DNA of 64,000 nucleotides, from contig WGLP01000001.1 of the NCBI GenBank assembly GCA_016125505.1, positions 62,001 to 126,000 on the forward strand, written 5' to 3'. This DNA is from Gammaproteobacteria bacterium. GTDB lineage: Bacteria; Pseudomonadota; Gammaproteobacteria; UBA6429; Thiohalophilaceae. Positions 54,730-64,000 of this stretch are shown in pieces. The notes below the pieces were generated by a model. The model saw nothing but the letters and a program-made list of their open reading frames with translations, had not been told where the DNA came from and did not search any database. Position numbers and translations under genes: made by a program. The stretch's first letter is position 1. Every line of letters begins with the position of its first letter.

Positions 54730-55756
54730 ACTGACTCCGCAGTTGCAGCATTCGGGTCTCGATGGTTTTTTGCATTCGCCACCATTTACGCAATGCGCGC
54801 CGGTCCAGGGTCAGACACAGCGTATCGCTAGACACGCGTAGCTGTTGTAGCTGGCCTTGTTTTAACGCCGTCAGCAGTGGCGCCAGATACATCTGCTCAA
54901 ACATCCGCAGCGCTGCCAGCCAGGCATAGACATCGCTTTGCCGAATCGCGTGTAATTGCCCGGTTAATACCAGCAACAGGTTTTGTTTCTCAAAGAGGTC
55001 GGTGTCGATTTGCCTCGGTACCGGGGCCACCGCAATCCCGTTACGCGCAGCGGCCATGGCGAACAAGGCATCATCGGTATATACGATATCAATATCCGCT
55101 GCCTGGGTCGCCAGCGCACCGCCGCCCCACAGCCACAGGCTGTTTACGGTCACCTCACCCCGCTCGCTGCGGGCCACGTTCACGGGATGCTGATGCAAAA
55201 ACATTTGCAGTTCATTCAGCAGGCGTCGCCAGCGTGCCGCATCCGTCCCGGCCGGTTGCATAGAATTGACATCGCGCGCGATGGCTTCAGAAGGTGCGCG
55301 GGTGGTCAGCTGCATGGAAATCGTCGCCAGCCATGCCTGCGGCGCATGAAATTGAATCGACAACACATCGGCGAAGTCACGGTTGAGATCGTCGATTAAC
55401 TGCCGGGCCTCCGCTTCCGTCAGGGCAAGTTCGGCCGGGTCGGTGAGATAGGCCATTTCCCGATCGAGTTGTATGTACACCGGGTCCAGACACCACACCA
55501 TTGGATGGTGCGATATGGCATCAGGTTGACGGATCGCAGCAATAGGCAACTCGCCATCGGCGGCAAGCCGATAACCGAGCAAGGAGAGAACCTGGTGTTC
55601 CAGCGCCTGTTTGTTAATCGCGCTGGCGTGACTGCGATTCAGCAACAGCGACAAGGCCGGCAGCGTGGAGTTTGTGGGCCATTCATTGCGCGGTAATTCT
55701 GCGATGGGCGCATCCGGCCCCAGCAGTCCGGGGAAGAGTACCGTGCAATGGACCAC
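54719..55756 (-). CDS. RpfE-like conserved protein (COG4255 type)
   Basis: Protein of 345 aa, resembling RpfE of xanthomonads, which is encoded next to recJ. Distinctive parts are LSIQFHAPQAWLATI, VNSLWLWGGGALATQA near residue 210, ALRKWWRMQK near 320 and the N-terminal VHCTVLFPGLLGPDA. Functional annotation in databases sometimes calls it a phosphoglycerate mutase, but no active-site motif of that family is seen and I do not support it. I choose GTG 55756, with GGAG 8 bases upstream, over TTG 55762. It lies between thrC and recJ. Confidence 0.8.
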   Translation of the reverse strand: MVHCTVLFPGLLGPDAPIAELPRNEWPTNSTLPALSLLLNRSHASAINKQALEHQVLSLLGYRLAADGELPIAAIRQPDAISHHPMVWCLDPVYIQLDREMAYLTDPAELALTEAEARQLIDDLNRDFADVLSIQFHAPQAWLATISMQLTTRAPSEAIARDVNSMQPAGTDAARWRRLLNELQMFLHQHPVNVARSERGEVTVNSLWLWGGGALATQAADIDIVYTDDALFAMAAARNGIAVAPVPRQIDTDLFEKQNLLLVLTGQLHAIRQSDVYAWLAALRMFEQMYLAPLLTALKQGQLQQLRVSSDTLCLTLDRRALRKWWRMQKTIETRMLQLRSQYGY

Positions 55757-55784
55757 AGGCAAGACTCCGTTCGCCCGACACCCC

Positions 55785-56864
55785 TTACTGCATGTTATCG
55801 AGGATTGCCTTCTTCACGCTGTCCAGCGTCGCATCGACAGTAAGCATCGGTGCGGTACTTTGTTTGATGGCGGTATCCGGGTCTTTCAGACCATGGCCGG
55901 TCAAGGTACACACGATCTTGCTGCCCTCGGGGATCTTGCCGGATTCAATATCGGCAATCGCACCGGCCAGGGATGTCGCGGAAGCGGGTTCACAGAACAC
56001 GCCTTCTTTTTCCGCCAGCAATTTTTGCGCAGCGAGAATTTTTTCGTCAGTACATTCATCGAACCAACCCTGAGATGCCTTTTGCACAACCCAGGCCTTG
56101 TCCCAACTCTGCGGGTGACCGATGCGAATGGCGGTCGCCACGGTTTCGGGGTTATCCACCATCTTGCCACGCATGAACGGTGCGGAACCGCTTGCCTGGT
56201 AGCCGCACATGCGCGGCAGGCTGTTGACGATGCCATGCTCATGATATTCGGTGTAACCCATCCAGTGCGCGGTAATGTTGCCGGCATTTCCCACCGGGAT
56301 GCAGTGAAAGTCCGGGGCGCTGCCCAACTCTTCGAGAATTTCGAAGGCCGCTGTCTTCTGGCCTTGCAGGCGATAGGGATTGATGGAATTCACGATGGTC
56401 ACCGGTGCGGTCTTGCCCACTTGCTTGACCAGTTCCATACCGGCATCGAAGTTACCCTTGATCTGAATGACGACCGAACCGTGCATCATGGCCTGCGCCA
56501 GTTTGCCCATCGCGATCTTGCCTTCGGGGATCAGGACAAACGCGGTGATCCCGGCGCGGGCAGCGTAGGCCGCCGCCGCCGCAGAGGTGTTACCGGTCGA
56601 CGCACAAATAATGGCGCGACTGCCCTCTTCCACGGCCTTCGTCACCGCCATGGTCATGCCGCGATCCTTGAAGGAGCCCGTCGGATTGAGTCCTTCGTAT
56701 TTGACGTAGATGTCCACATCCTTGCCCAGGTGCTTGGGAACGTTGTGCAGACGAATGAGCGGCGTGTTGCCTTCACCCAGGCTGATGATGCGGGTGTCAT
56801 CGTGCACCGGCAGGCGATCGCGGTATTTGTCAATTAAACCTGTGTAACGGGGTCGAAATGGCAT
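55785..56864 (-). CDS. thrC: threonine synthase (short type)
   Basis: PLP enzyme of 359 aa converting O-phosphohomoserine to threonine. PLP lysine in NPTGSFKDRGMTMAV near residue 62 and the phosphate loop STGNTSAAAAAYAARAG near 90. The length and lack of the long N-terminal domain match the class found in Bacillus and many proteobacteria, not the 428-residue E. coli enzyme. It is 34 bases after hom, forming a threonine unit. Start MPFRPRYTGLIDKYRD. Confidence 0.95.
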   Translation of the reverse strand: MPFRPRYTGLIDKYRDRLPVHDDTRIISLGEGNTPLIRLHNVPKHLGKDVDIYVKYEGLNPTGSFKDRGMTMAVTKAVEEGSRAIICASTGNTSAAAAAYAARAGITAFVLIPEGKIAMGKLAQAMMHGSVVIQIKGNFDAGMELVKQVGKTAPVTIVNSINPYRLQGQKTAAFEILEELGSAPDFHCIPVGNAGNITAHWMGYTEYHEHGIVNSLPRMCGYQASGSAPFMRGKMVDNPETVATAIRIGHPQSWDKAWVVQKASQGWFDECTDEKILAAQKLLAEKEGVFCEPASATSLAGAIADIESGKIPEGSKIVCTLTGHGLKDPDTAIKQSTAPMLTVDATLDSVKKAILDNMQ

Positions 56865-56898
56865 GACCTCTCTCCTGAATTTTCTAAAACGTGTTCGG

Positions 56899-58218
56899 TT
56901 ATTTACCGGCGTTCAGTGTTTCCACGCGAATGCGGGTGACTTTGTCATTGATCGCATCCAGCGCTTCAATCTTGGCGATGGCATCGTTCATGTTTTTCTC
57001 CAGTACACGATGCGTCAACATGATCACGCTGGCGGTTTGCATCTCCGGCGCCGGTTCTTTCTGAATGATCGCCTCGATGCTGATCTGGTGATCGCCGAGA
57101 ATGCGCGTCACGTCCGCCAGCACGCCCGGCTTGTCGCTGGCCTGCATACGTAAATAATACGCGGTTTCCACGGCATCGATAGGCAAGATCGGCGTGTCCG
57201 ACAGGGCATCCGGCTGGAATGCCAGATGCGGTACGCGATTTTCCGGATCGGAAGTCAGCGCGCGCACGACATCCACCAGGTCCGCGACCACCGCGGACGC
57301 CGTCGGTTCATCGCCGGCACCCGCACCATAATATAGTGTCGGGCCGACCGCATCACCCTTCACCAGCACGGCATTCATCACCCCGTCGACGTTGGCGATC
57401 AGGCGCCGTTCCGGAATCAGGGTCGGGTGCACGCGTAACTCGATACCCTGCTTGGTGCGCTTGGTGATACCGAGGTGTTTGATGCGATAACCCAATTCTT
57501 CCGCATATGTCACATCTTCACGGGTAATCTTGGTGATGCCTTCGGTATACGCGGCCGCGAATTGCAGGGGGATACCAAAGGCGATGGAGGCCAGAATCGT
57601 CAGCTTATGTGCTGCATCGATACCTTCAACATCGAAGGTTGGATCGGCCTCGGCATAGCCCAGTGCCTGCGCCTCTTTCAGGACATCATTGAAATCGCGG
57701 CCCTTGTCGCGCATCTCGGTCAGAATGAAATTGCCCGTCCCGTTGATGATGCCGGCCAGCCATTGAATGTGGTTACCGGCCAGGCCTTCACGAATGGCCT
57801 TGATTATCGGAATCCCGCCGGCGACAGCCGCTTCGAATGCCACCACCACGCCTTGATCACGTGCGGCAGCAAAGATCTCGTTGCCGCGCTTGGCAATCAA
57901 GGCCTTATTCGCGGTGACAACATGCTTGCCTTGCTGAATGGCGCGCATGACCAGTTCGTAAGCCAGGCCATCACCACCGATCAGCTCGACCACGATCTGG
58001 ACATTCGGATCGTTAACCACAGCGTGCGGATCCGAGGTAAGGGTGATACCGCTCGTATCGCAAATTCGCGGCTTGTTGAGGTCTCTTGCCGCAGCATGTG
58101 TAATCACTATGCCGCGCCCCGCACGCCGTGCAATCTCCTTGGCGTTACGTTTGAGCACGTTGACGGTACCGCCACCGACGGTACCCAATCCCAACAGACC
58201 TACTTTTACCGGTTCCAC
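56899..58218 (-). CDS. hom: homoserine dehydrogenase
   Basis: Monofunctional enzyme of 439 aa without aspartokinase domain. NAD(P) site VGLLGLGTVGGGTVNVLKRN, ANKALIAKRGNEI near 105, LAGIINGTGNFILTEM near 175 and EADPTFDVEGIDAAHKL near 205. The C-terminal ACT domain (about 350-430) suggests feedback regulation by threonine. GTG start behind GAGG. Gene order alaC-hom-thrC (transcribed leftward) is common in gammaproteobacteria. Confidence 0.96.
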   Translation of the reverse strand: MEPVKVGLLGLGTVGGGTVNVLKRNAKEIARRAGRGIVITHAAARDLNKPRICDTSGITLTSDPHAVVNDPNVQIVVELIGGDGLAYELVMRAIQQGKHVVTANKALIAKRGNEIFAAARDQGVVVAFEAAVAGGIPIIKAIREGLAGNHIQWLAGIINGTGNFILTEMRDKGRDFNDVLKEAQALGYAEADPTFDVEGIDAAHKLTILASIAFGIPLQFAAAYTEGITKITREDVTYAEELGYRIKHLGITKRTKQGIELRVHPTLIPERRLIANVDGVMNAVLVKGDAVGPTLYYGAGAGDEPTASAVVADLVDVVRALTSDPENRVPHLAFQPDALSDTPILPIDAVETAYYLRMQASDKPGVLADVTRILGDHQISIEAIIQKEPAPEMQTASVIMLTHRVLEKNMNDAIAKIEALDAINDKVTRIRVETLNAGK

Positions 58219-58233
58219 ACTTACCTCAATTCG

Positions 58234-59421
58234 TTATGCTTTGTTAATTTTCTTGAACATGTCGCGGATACCGCGAATGGCCTGGCGCGTGCGATGCTCA
58301 TTTTCGATCAGACCGAAGCGCACGTGGTCATCACCGTAGTCGCCGAAACCGATACCGGGTGATACTGCCACCTTGGCCTCTTTCAATAAGAGTTTGGAGA
58401 ATTCCAGGGATCCCATGGCCTTGAATTGTTCCGGGATCGGTGCCCACACAAACATGCTGCCCTTGGGTTTTTCCACGTCCCAGCCAATGGAATTCAAGCC
58501 GTCGCATAACACGTCACGGCGCACCTGATAACGCTCGCGAATCTCGACCACGCAATCCTGCGGACCTTCCAGGGCGGTAATGGCGGCGATTTGAATCGGC
58601 GTGAACATGCCATAGTCGAGATAGGATTTCATACGTGCCAGGGCGGATACCAGCGTCTTGTTACCCACCATGAAGCCAACACGCCAGCCCGGCATATTGT
58701 ATGTCTTCGACAAGGTATAAAACTCAACGCAGACATCCCGTGCGCCGGGTACCTGCATAATCGACGGCGCGACATAACCGTCGAACACGATCTCGGAATA
58801 CGCCAGGTCGTGAATCACCCAGATCTCGTGCTCGCGCGCAATCTCCACCACTTTTTCAAAGAATGGCAGTTCGACGCACTGGGTAGTGGGATTGCTGGGA
58901 AAATTCAGCACCAGCATCTTGGGCTTGGGCCAGGAATCCTTGATCGCCTTTTCGAGCTCTTCAAAGAAATCAACGCCGGGCACCATCGGGACATGGCGAA
59001 TATCGGCACCCGCAATAATGAATCCGTAAGGATGGATCGGATACGCCGGATTCGGCACCAGGACGGCATCCCCCGGGCCGACGGTCGCCAGCGCGAGATG
59101 CGCCAGACCTTCCTTGGATCCAATCGTGACGATGGCCTCGCTCTCCGGATCCAGCTCCACATCGAAACGATCTTTATACCAGCGGCAGATGGCGCGGCGC
59201 AGACGCGGAATGCCGCGTGACAATGAATAACGATGGGTGTCGCCCCGCTGTGCCGCCTCCAGCAGTTTATCCACGATATGCTGCGGCGTCGGTTGATCCG
59301 GATTGCCCATGCCGAAATCGATGATGTCTTCGCCACGCGCACGCGCGGCGGCTTTCAACTCGTTTACGATGTTGAAGACATACGGTGGAAGGCGTTTAAT
59401 TCTGGGAAAATCGTCTTTCAA
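58234..59421 (-). CDS. alaC: alanine transaminase
   Basis: Class I/II PLP aminotransferase of 395 aa, matching AlaC (YfdZ): [22 protein letters not shown] at the N-terminus, [12 protein letters not shown] near residue 36, [13 protein letters not shown] near 170 and the PLP lysine in [15 protein letters not shown] near 235. It makes alanine from pyruvate. The start TTG 59421 is the first start codon after an in-frame TGA. Fifteen bases separate it from hom, so it may share regulation with the threonine genes. Confidence 0.92.
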   Translation of the reverse strand: MKDDFPRIKRLPPYVFNIVNELKAAARARGEDIIDFGMGNPDQPTPQHIVDKLLEAAQRGDTHRYSLSRGIPRLRRAICRWYKDRFDVELDPESEAIVTIGSKEGLAHLALATVGPGDAVLVPNPAYPIHPYGFIIAGADIRHVPMVPGVDFFEELEKAIKDSWPKPKMLVLNFPSNPTTQCVELPFFEKVVEIAREHEIWVIHDLAYSEIVFDGYVAPSIMQVPGARDVCVEFYTLSKTYNMPGWRVGFMVGNKTLVSALARMKSYLDYGMFTPIQIAAITALEGPQDCVVEIRERYQVRRDVLCDGLNSIGWDVEKPKGSMFVWAPIPEQFKAMGSLEFSKLLLKEAKVAVSPGIGFGDYGDDHVRFGLIENEHRTRQAIRGIRDMFKKINKA

Positions 59422-59541
59422 AGGGGCGGTGCCTGTCGGTTGTAGGTAACTCGATTCGTTTCAAGACAGTGAGTCAAAGCTGGTAACATTACAGATATCT
59501 CAAAGCCCCTGTCAATTGTCCTGGAGTTATAAGACGACGCC

Positions 59542-59952
59542 ATGAAATTCAGCCTCGACCCCGCCGCCGGTAACATGATCGTCGCCTATGACGTAGGTGT
59601 GATACGCGTACGAAATACGCTGGCGACCACGGAGACGAGAGAAACTGCCGAGCAAGCCGTAACGTCCAGTACCATTATCACGCCGGCGACGATCCTACGG
59701 GATTGGGCGCCCCAGTCGCTCGATGAAGTGACGCCAGCACATCTACGGCAAGTGCTCGAGTTTCAACCAGAGATCATCCTCCTGGGGACGGGCCGTCAAC
59801 TGCGATTTCCGGCGATGGAAATTATGGAGGTCTGCCATCAGGCAGGAACAGGGATTGAAGTGATGGATACCGGGGCCGCCTGCCGTACCTATAATATCCT
59901 GGCTGCGGAAGGCCGCCACGTGGCGGCTGCCTTGTTGATGATTCAGGCGTGA
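59542..59952 (+). CDS. Mth938-like (DUF498) domain protein
   Basis: Protein of 136 aa of the Mth938/DUF498 family, alpha-beta fold. Signature portions are PEIILLGTGRQLRFP near residue 75 and GIEVMDTGAACRTYNILAAEGRHVAAALL near 100-128. Human NDUFAF3 belongs to the same fold, but the bacterial function is unknown. It is divergent from alaC across 120 bases and converges on rpoS with a 19-base gap. Confidence 0.9.
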   Translation: MKFSLDPAAGNMIVAYDVGVIRVRNTLATTETRETAEQAVTSSTIITPATILRDWAPQSLDEVTPAHLRQVLEFQPEIILLGTGRQLRFPAMEIMEVCHQAGTGIEVMDTGAACRTYNILAAEGRHVAAALLMIQA

Positions 59953-59971
59953 GACGAGCGAAAATCCCGAC

Positions 59972-61003
59972 TTAACGCAGCAAGGCGTCGCCGGAAAAAC
60001 CTTCTTTTTCCAGAATCTCCCGCAGTTTACGCAGGGCCTCTATCTGGATCTGACGCACACGCTCCCGCGTGACCCCGATGGTATTCCCGACCTCTTCCAG
60101 GGTGGAGACATCGTGTCCGTTCAAGCCGAAGCGGCGTTCCACTACTTCACGCTGCTTGTCGGTGAGCTGGCCGAGCCATTGTTCGATATTGCCGCGGACA
60201 TCGTCGTCCTGCAGCAATAAAACAGGATCGGTATTGTTCTCATCCGGAATGGCATCCAGCAGGGAATTCTCGGCATCGCGCCCCAGTGGCGTATCAACGG
60301 AAGCGATGCGTTCGTTTAAACCCAGCATACGCTTCACGTCTTCGATGGGTTTATCCAGCAGTTCGGCGATCTCTTCCGGGCTCGGCTCGTGATCCAGCGT
60401 CTGCGCCAGATGCCGCGCTGCGCGCAGGTAGATGTTGATTTCCTTCACGACGTGGATCGGCAAGCGAATCGTGCGCGTCTGATTCATGATGGCACGCTCA
60501 ATCGTCTGGCGAATCCACCAGGTGGCGTAGGTTGAGAAGCGGAAGCCGCGTTCGGGATCGAATTTTTCCACCGCCCGAATCAATCCGAGATTACCTTCCT
60601 CGATGAGGTCGAGCAGCGCCAGGCCGCGGTTGAGATAGCGCCGCGCAATTTTCACGACGAGGCGCAGATTGCTTTCGATCATTTTCTTGCGGCCGCTTTC
60701 GATGCCCTTTTGCGCCATGCGCGCGTAGTGCACCTCTTCTTCCGCAGTCAGCAGGGGGGAATATCCGATCTCGCTGAGATACAGGCGAGTGGCATCGAGC
60801 TGTCCATCCGGAATCTCGCCCGGTTGGAATACATCGGCATCAGCGTCATCACCATCATCGTCGTCATCCGACTCGATGTCGCCTTCATCGAACTCGTCCA
60901 TGCCTTCCAGTAATAAATCATCATCCTTGCTGGTGTCGTCGCTGACATCACTGTCATTCATATCAGCACTTTTCAGCGCGGCCTTATTATCTTGTTCCCT
61001 CAT
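59972..61003 (-). CDS. rpoS: RNA polymerase sigma factor RpoS
   Basis: Sigma-70-family group 2 factor, 343 aa from the ATG at 61003. After an acidic N-terminus, region 1.2-2 ([47 protein letters not shown]), region 2.4 ([17 protein letters not shown]), region 3 and region 4 ([28 protein letters not shown]) are complete. Context nlpD-pcm-surE confirms RpoS rather than RpoD. It directs stationary phase and general stress genes. The 70 bases to nlpD are short, so its promoter is probably within nlpD as in other species. Confidence 0.95.
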   Translation of the reverse strand: MREQDNKAALKSADMNDSDVSDDTSKDDDLLLEGMDEFDEGDIESDDDDDGDDADADVFQPGEIPDGQLDATRLYLSEIGYSPLLTAEEEVHYARMAQKGIESGRKKMIESNLRLVVKIARRYLNRGLALLDLIEEGNLGLIRAVEKFDPERGFRFSTYATWWIRQTIERAIMNQTRTIRLPIHVVKEINIYLRAARHLAQTLDHEPSPEEIAELLDKPIEDVKRMLGLNERIASVDTPLGRDAENSLLDAIPDENNTDPVLLLQDDDVRGNIEQWLGQLTDKQREVVERRFGLNGHDVSTLEEVGNTIGVTRERVRQIQIEALRKLREILEKEGFSGDALLR

Positions 61004-61073
61004 ACTCCATCCACCTGACTGCAGGAAATGGTGATCGGGCACTTATACTACGACCCTGTCACATTTCCATCGG

Positions 61074-61865
61074 TTAGCGTCGTTTCGGTAAATACAGTAG
61101 CGGGTCTACCGGCCTGCCATCGCGTCGCACTTCAAAATGCAGCATGGGCCGATCCGCCTCCGTACTTCCCATATCGGCAATATGTTGGCCTTTATTTACT
61201 TTTTGATCGTCCTTAACAAACAAACGGCGGTTATGTGCATAGGCGCTGAAATAGGTATCATTATGTTTAATAATAATAAGCTGTCCGTAGCCACGAAGCC
61301 CATTCCCGCTGTATACAACCTGCCCGCTTGCCGCTGCGTAAATCGGTTGCCCGCTCTTACCGGCAATATCGATCCCTTTCTTACCTGAATCCTTCGCAGC
61401 GTAAGTACTGATTATCTTACCATTTGTCGGCCACTGCCAACTGATTTTTTGGTTATTTGTCGTTGTTGATTTCGCGGCAGTTATCGTTTGTGAACTCGGT
61501 TTTGGCACGACACGCGGCGTAATGACAGCCGGCTTGCTGGCAACGCGCTGGTGCGGGGGTGGCGCAACTACGGGTGGTGGCGTTAAACGTATTCGTTGAT
61601 TGGGATAGATCGTGTACGGTGGCCGGATATTATTCCAGTCAGCGACAGTTCGCACATCTTCACCGATATCAAACGCAATGGAATACAAGGTCTCACCCTT
61701 CTGCACGATGTGCACATCAGAACGCTGCGCAGGCGTCTCCGCAGCAGACGTGGGCGGGCGTGTTTTACCGGTATAGTAGCCGTAGGTATACCGATTACCG
61801 GGCATGCACCCCTGCAACAGCAGCAGCACGCCCAGCATCACGAAACTGCGGTAATGTGGTGTCAT
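61074..61865 (-). CDS. nlpD: NlpD-family LysM/LytM lipoprotein
   Basis: Lipoprotein of 263 aa from ATG 61865 (signal [20 protein letters not shown], lipid cysteine at position 20). A LysM domain (about 55-100, VQKGETLYSIAFDIG) binds peptidoglycan and a C-terminal LytM/M23 domain follows (about 155-260, GIDIAGKSGQPIYAAASGQV, YFSAYAHNRR and LHFEVRRDG). The first zinc-ligand histidine of active M23 peptidases is replaced by lysine in SGKKGIDI. It therefore is probably an amidase activator, as NlpD is for AmiC. One base overlap with yqaA. Confidence 0.92.
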   Translation of the reverse strand: MTPHYRSFVMLGVLLLLQGCMPGNRYTYGYYTGKTRPPTSAAETPAQRSDVHIVQKGETLYSIAFDIGEDVRTVADWNNIRPPYTIYPNQRIRLTPPPVVAPPPHQRVASKPAVITPRVVPKPSSQTITAAKSTTTNNQKISWQWPTNGKIISTYAAKDSGKKGIDIAGKSGQPIYAAASGQVVYSGNGLRGYGQLIIIKHNDTYFSAYAHNRRLFVKDDQKVNKGQHIADMGSTEADRPMLHFEVRRDGRPVDPLLYLPKRR

Positions 61866-62446
61866 TAACCTCTTAAAACAAAATAAAGCACACCCACCAG
61901 CAAGACCATGATCCACCCGATGACATCGACGTACTGATGGAGCTTCTTTTCCATTTTTTCACCACCCCAGACCATCAGTGCCGCCACCAGAAAAAAGCGG
62001 GCGCCGCGGCCAAGCAGGGATGCCACGATAAAAGGCAGCAGGCTCATGTGTAAAACGCCGGCAGAGATTGTAAAAATCTTATACGGTATCGGAGAAAAGC
62101 CGGCGATAAAAACCGCCCACACGCCCCACTCTCTGAATTTGCTTTCTGCCAGCAGATATTTATCCCAATAACCATAGTCATGCAGCAGGGGCGAAATCAA
62201 TTCGAAAAAAAACAGCCCGATCAGGTAACCAAACAAACCACCCAGTACCGACGTCACCGTCGTTAAGGCAGCGTACCACCAGGCGCGCGCGGGGCGTGCC
62301 AGTGACATTGGCGCCAGCATCACATCCGGCGGCGGGAACGGCAGTACACAGGCTTCGGCAAAACTGAGCCCGCTCAGATAGTACGGCGCATGGCGATGGC
62401 GTGACCACTGCATAACCTTGGCAAATAGTGGTGAAAACAACTTCAT
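61865..62446 (-). CDS. yqaA: YqaA/DedA-like (VTT) membrane protein
   Basis: Integral membrane protein of 193 aa from ATG 62446 with about five hydrophobic segments. [19 protein letters not shown] near residue 30, [16 protein letters not shown] near 70, and [16 protein letters not shown] near 115 are the VTT-domain signatures, including the reentrant proline-rich loops. DedA-type proteins affect lipid distribution and membrane potential. ATG overlaps pcm by 4 bases. Confidence 0.9.
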   Translation of the reverse strand: MKLFSPLFAKVMQWSRHRHAPYYLSGLSFAEACVLPFPPPDVMLAPMSLARPARAWWYAALTTVTSVLGGLFGYLIGLFFFELISPLLHDYGYWDKYLLAESKFREWGVWAVFIAGFSPIPYKIFTISAGVLHMSLLPFIVASLLGRGARFFLVAALMVWGGEKMEKKLHQYVDVIGWIMVLLVGVLYFVLRG

Positions 62447-63102
62447 GAGGCTTGACCTTTTATCATTGGCACAAAACTGACCCAATCCAGGGCCTGTTCG
62501 CTGAATCCTTCTTCCTGACGCACAATCAACATCAGCCGTTGCTGCAGCGGTTGACCCACGGGGATCACCATCCGGCCACCGACAGTGAGTTGCTGTAGCA
62601 ATTCTTTGGGCAAGGTCTCCGGTGCGGCGGTAACGATAATCGCATCAAATGGCGCCTGTTTTTCCCAACCCTGATAACCATCGCCCATCCGGTATTGCAT
62701 GTTAGTTAATTGCAGGCTTTGCAGGCGCTGGCGCGCCTGGTTTAAGAGCTGGCTGATGCGCTCCACGGTATAAACCTGATCGACGAGTTGGGCGAGCACG
62801 GCCGTCTGATAGCCAGAGCCCGTGCCTATCTCCAGCACTTTACTCGGCGGTGTCGGTTGATCCAGCAGGACTTCGGTCATGCGAGCAACAATAAAGGGCT
62901 GTGAGATCGTCTGGCCGTGCCCGATCGGCAAGGCGGTATCCTCATAGGCACGACTGGCCATGGCTTCGTCCATAAAGACATGCCGCGGTGTCTGCCTCAG
63001 GACGTCGAGGACGCGCGGGTCCTGAATGCCACCTTCACGCAACCGCTCAATCAGGCGATTACGCGTACGCTGCGATGTCATACCGATCCCCTGATGCTTC
63101 AT
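62443..63102 (-). CDS. pcm: protein-L-isoaspartate O-methyltransferase
   Basis: Repair methyltransferase of 219 aa from ATG 63102, overlapping the surE stop as [18 protein letters not shown] at 63081 is an alternative start common in relatives. [17 protein letters not shown] near residue 60 and SAM motif [19 protein letters not shown] near 83 are clear, as is [17 protein letters not shown] near 150. It methylates isoaspartyl residues in damaged proteins. Confidence 0.95.
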   Translation of the reverse strand: MKHQGIGMTSQRTRNRLIERLREGGIQDPRVLDVLRQTPRHVFMDEAMASRAYEDTALPIGHGQTISQPFIVARMTEVLLDQPTPPSKVLEIGTGSGYQTAVLAQLVDQVYTVERISQLLNQARQRLQSLQLTNMQYRMGDGYQGWEKQAPFDAIIVTAAPETLPKELLQQLTVGGRMVIPVGQPLQQRLMLIVRQEEGFSEQALDWVSFVPMIKGQAS

Positions 63103-63854
63103 TGTAGCTGCATCCCGTTTATCCATTCGCTCAGATCCGCCAGGGCGGTATGGCGGGTCAGATCGACATGCAAAGGGGTGATCGAAACAAAGCCCTGGCG
63201 TACGGCATAGAAATCCGTCCCGGGTCCGGCCTGTTGCTCTTCCCCTGGCGGGCCCACCCAGTAAATCTCACGGCCACGGGGATCCTGCGCCTTGATCACG
63301 GGCTCGGCTTTATGCCGGTGGCCAAGACGGGTTGTTTGCAGTCCGGCGAGGGCGTCGTAGGCCAGATCCGGGACATTAATATTGAGAATGGTATCCACCG
63401 GTAGTGGGGCCTCAGCGAGACGACTGAGTAGCTGACAGACCACCAGCGCGGCAGTGTCATAATGCGTCGGCGCATGCCCAAGCAGGGACACGGCCAGGGC
63501 CGGCAGGCCGAGAAATCGACCTTCCATGGCGGCCGCAACCGTCCCTGAATAGAGGACATCATCGCCCAGATTGGCGCCCGTATTGATGCCCGCGATGACG
63601 ATGTCCGGTTCCTGTTCCAGCAACCCGGTGATCGCGAGATGCACACAATCCGTCGGGGTACCATCCACACGAATAAAGCCATTTGGCATGGTCGTGGCAC
63701 GAATTGGGTCATCCAGGGTCAGGGAGTTGCTTGCCCCGCTGCGATTACGATCCGGGGCAACGACAGTGACTTGGGCGATTTTGGCCAAATGGCTAGCCAG
63801 GCAGACGATGCCGGGGGCTTCGTAGCCATCATCGTTACTCAACAATATGTGCAT
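63099..63854 (-). CDS. surE: 5'/3'-nucleotidase SurE
   Basis: Survival protein of 251 aa from ATG 63854 ([16 protein letters not shown]). The acidic metal site is in LLSNDDG, and [27 protein letters not shown] near residue 85-110 completes the active centre. It dephosphorylates nucleoside monophosphates and polyphosphate. It leads the surE-pcm-yqaA-nlpD-rpoS block. The earlier in-frame extension (to 63932) has no supporting homology. Confidence 0.96.
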   Translation of the reverse strand: MHILLSNDDGYEAPGIVCLASHLAKIAQVTVVAPDRNRSGASNSLTLDDPIRATTMPNGFIRVDGTPTDCVHLAITGLLEQEPDIVIAGINTGANLGDDVLYSGTVAAAMEGRFLGLPALAVSLLGHAPTHYDTAALVVCQLLSRLAEAPLPVDTILNINVPDLAYDALAGLQTTRLGHRHKAEPVIKAQDPRGREIYWVGPPGEEQQAGPGTDFYAVRQGFVSITPLHVDLTRHTALADLSEWINGMQLQ

Positions 63855-63957
63855 GAAACTGAATATATCCTCGCGGGTATCACCCCTAACCCGTTGGGTA
63901 ATATACTGGAAATGTTTGCTGCGACCTACCACTTGACGGACGAATTACGAAAACCCC

Positions 63958-64000
63958 ATGTCTGATTCTTCGAAAATCGATGATGATGAACGAACTCTGT
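63958..64000 (+). CDS. 5' end of a probable Smr-domain gene (truncated by window edge)
   Basis: ATG at 63958 reads MSDSSKIDDDERTL before the window ends. Divergent from surE by 103 bases, where a Smr (small MutS-related) domain protein is often encoded, and the acidic DDERTL start resembles the beginning of such proteins. There is no clear Shine-Dalgarno sequence; the identity is inference from 14 residues and position. Confidence 0.4.
   Translation, partial: MSDSSKIDDDERTL

Noticed and set aside
53974..54831. 285-codon open frame antisense to recJ and the RpfE-like gene
   Set aside because: Mirrors recJ coding constraints; starts without a ribosome site and spans a gene boundary.
55665..56837. 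Long open frame of 390 codons on the + strand
   Set aside because: It lies antisense to thrC, is a by-product of that gene's codon usage, and has no coherent motif. thrC explains the stretch fully.
60838..60900. Trinucleotide-like repeat (ATC/GTC-rich) on the + strand
   Set aside because: It is the coding sequence of the acidic RpoS N-terminus, not an independent repeat.

Overview
The window looks like an ordinary chromosomal stretch of a free-living, non-enteric gammaproteobacterium. Four things support this: the gene order rpoE-rseA-rseB-rseC-mucD / lepA-lepB-rnc-era-recO-pdxJ, the surE-pcm-yqaA-nlpD-rpoS block, the mfd-csiV-MTIP-nagZ neighbourhood, and lipid A/Kdo genes (kdsB, lpxK, msbA) beside comEC and exbBD. 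These arrangements resemble Pseudomonas and purple-sulfur-type lineages more than enterics; I cannot name a genus. Coding density is very high, with many 1-14 base overlaps. I see no rRNA, tRNA, CRISPR array, prophage or transposase. All but one of the genes lie wholly inside the window; the exception is a gene starting at the right edge.

Layout. 0.1-10.2 kb: envelope biogenesis (kdsB, Trm112 protein, lpxK, msbA, exbD, exbB), the DNA-uptake channel comEC, and the lipoprotein exporter lolD-lolC/E. 10.2-13.1 kb: sfsA and a RelA/SpoT enzyme that combines a RelA-type synthetase motif with an intact hydrolase motif. 13.3-17.7 kb: agmatine deiminase, N-carbamoylputrescine amidase and a type I-beta DAHP synthase, with a small exported protein, a lipoprotein and a PagP-like outer-membrane barrel. 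18.1-30.9 kb: mfd, def, csiV, purine salvage (MTIP, hpt), an MscS channel, nagZ with a signal-less L,D-transpeptidase-fold protein, a CYTH protein, rlmD, an exonuclease, cysM, and a stand-alone HPt protein in the place where barA/gacS often lies. 31-41.4 kb: pdxJ-recO-era-rnc-DUF4845-lepB-lepA, an intrinsic terminator, then glutaredoxin-mucD-rseC-rseB-rseA-rpoE, read from a good sigma-E promoter. 41.7-48.3 kb: nadB, sdhCDAB-sdhE-ygfX and ygfZ. 48.4-55.8 kb: an HDOD protein, a chain of hairpins, lysS, a foldback element, prfB with its programmed frameshift, a YbaK-type deacylase, recJ and an RpfE-like gene. 55.8-64 kb: thrC-hom-alaC, a Mth938-like gene, rpoS-nlpD-yqaA-pcm-surE and the first codons of a probable Smr-domain gene.

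Functional links. Envelope stress (RpoE regulon, MucD), stringent response (RelA) and stationary phase (RpoS) regulators share the window with LPS and lipoprotein export genes. Succinate dehydrogenase sits with its FAD-assembly factor. Threonine/homoserine synthesis and the two-step agmatine-to-putrescine route are encoded in small clusters. The least explained parts are two intergenic structured elements (about 49.24-49.44 kb and 51.01-51.15 kb), the lone HPt gene, the PagP-like gene and the hybrid RelA/SpoT enzyme. I found no convincing wholly new defence or mobile system.
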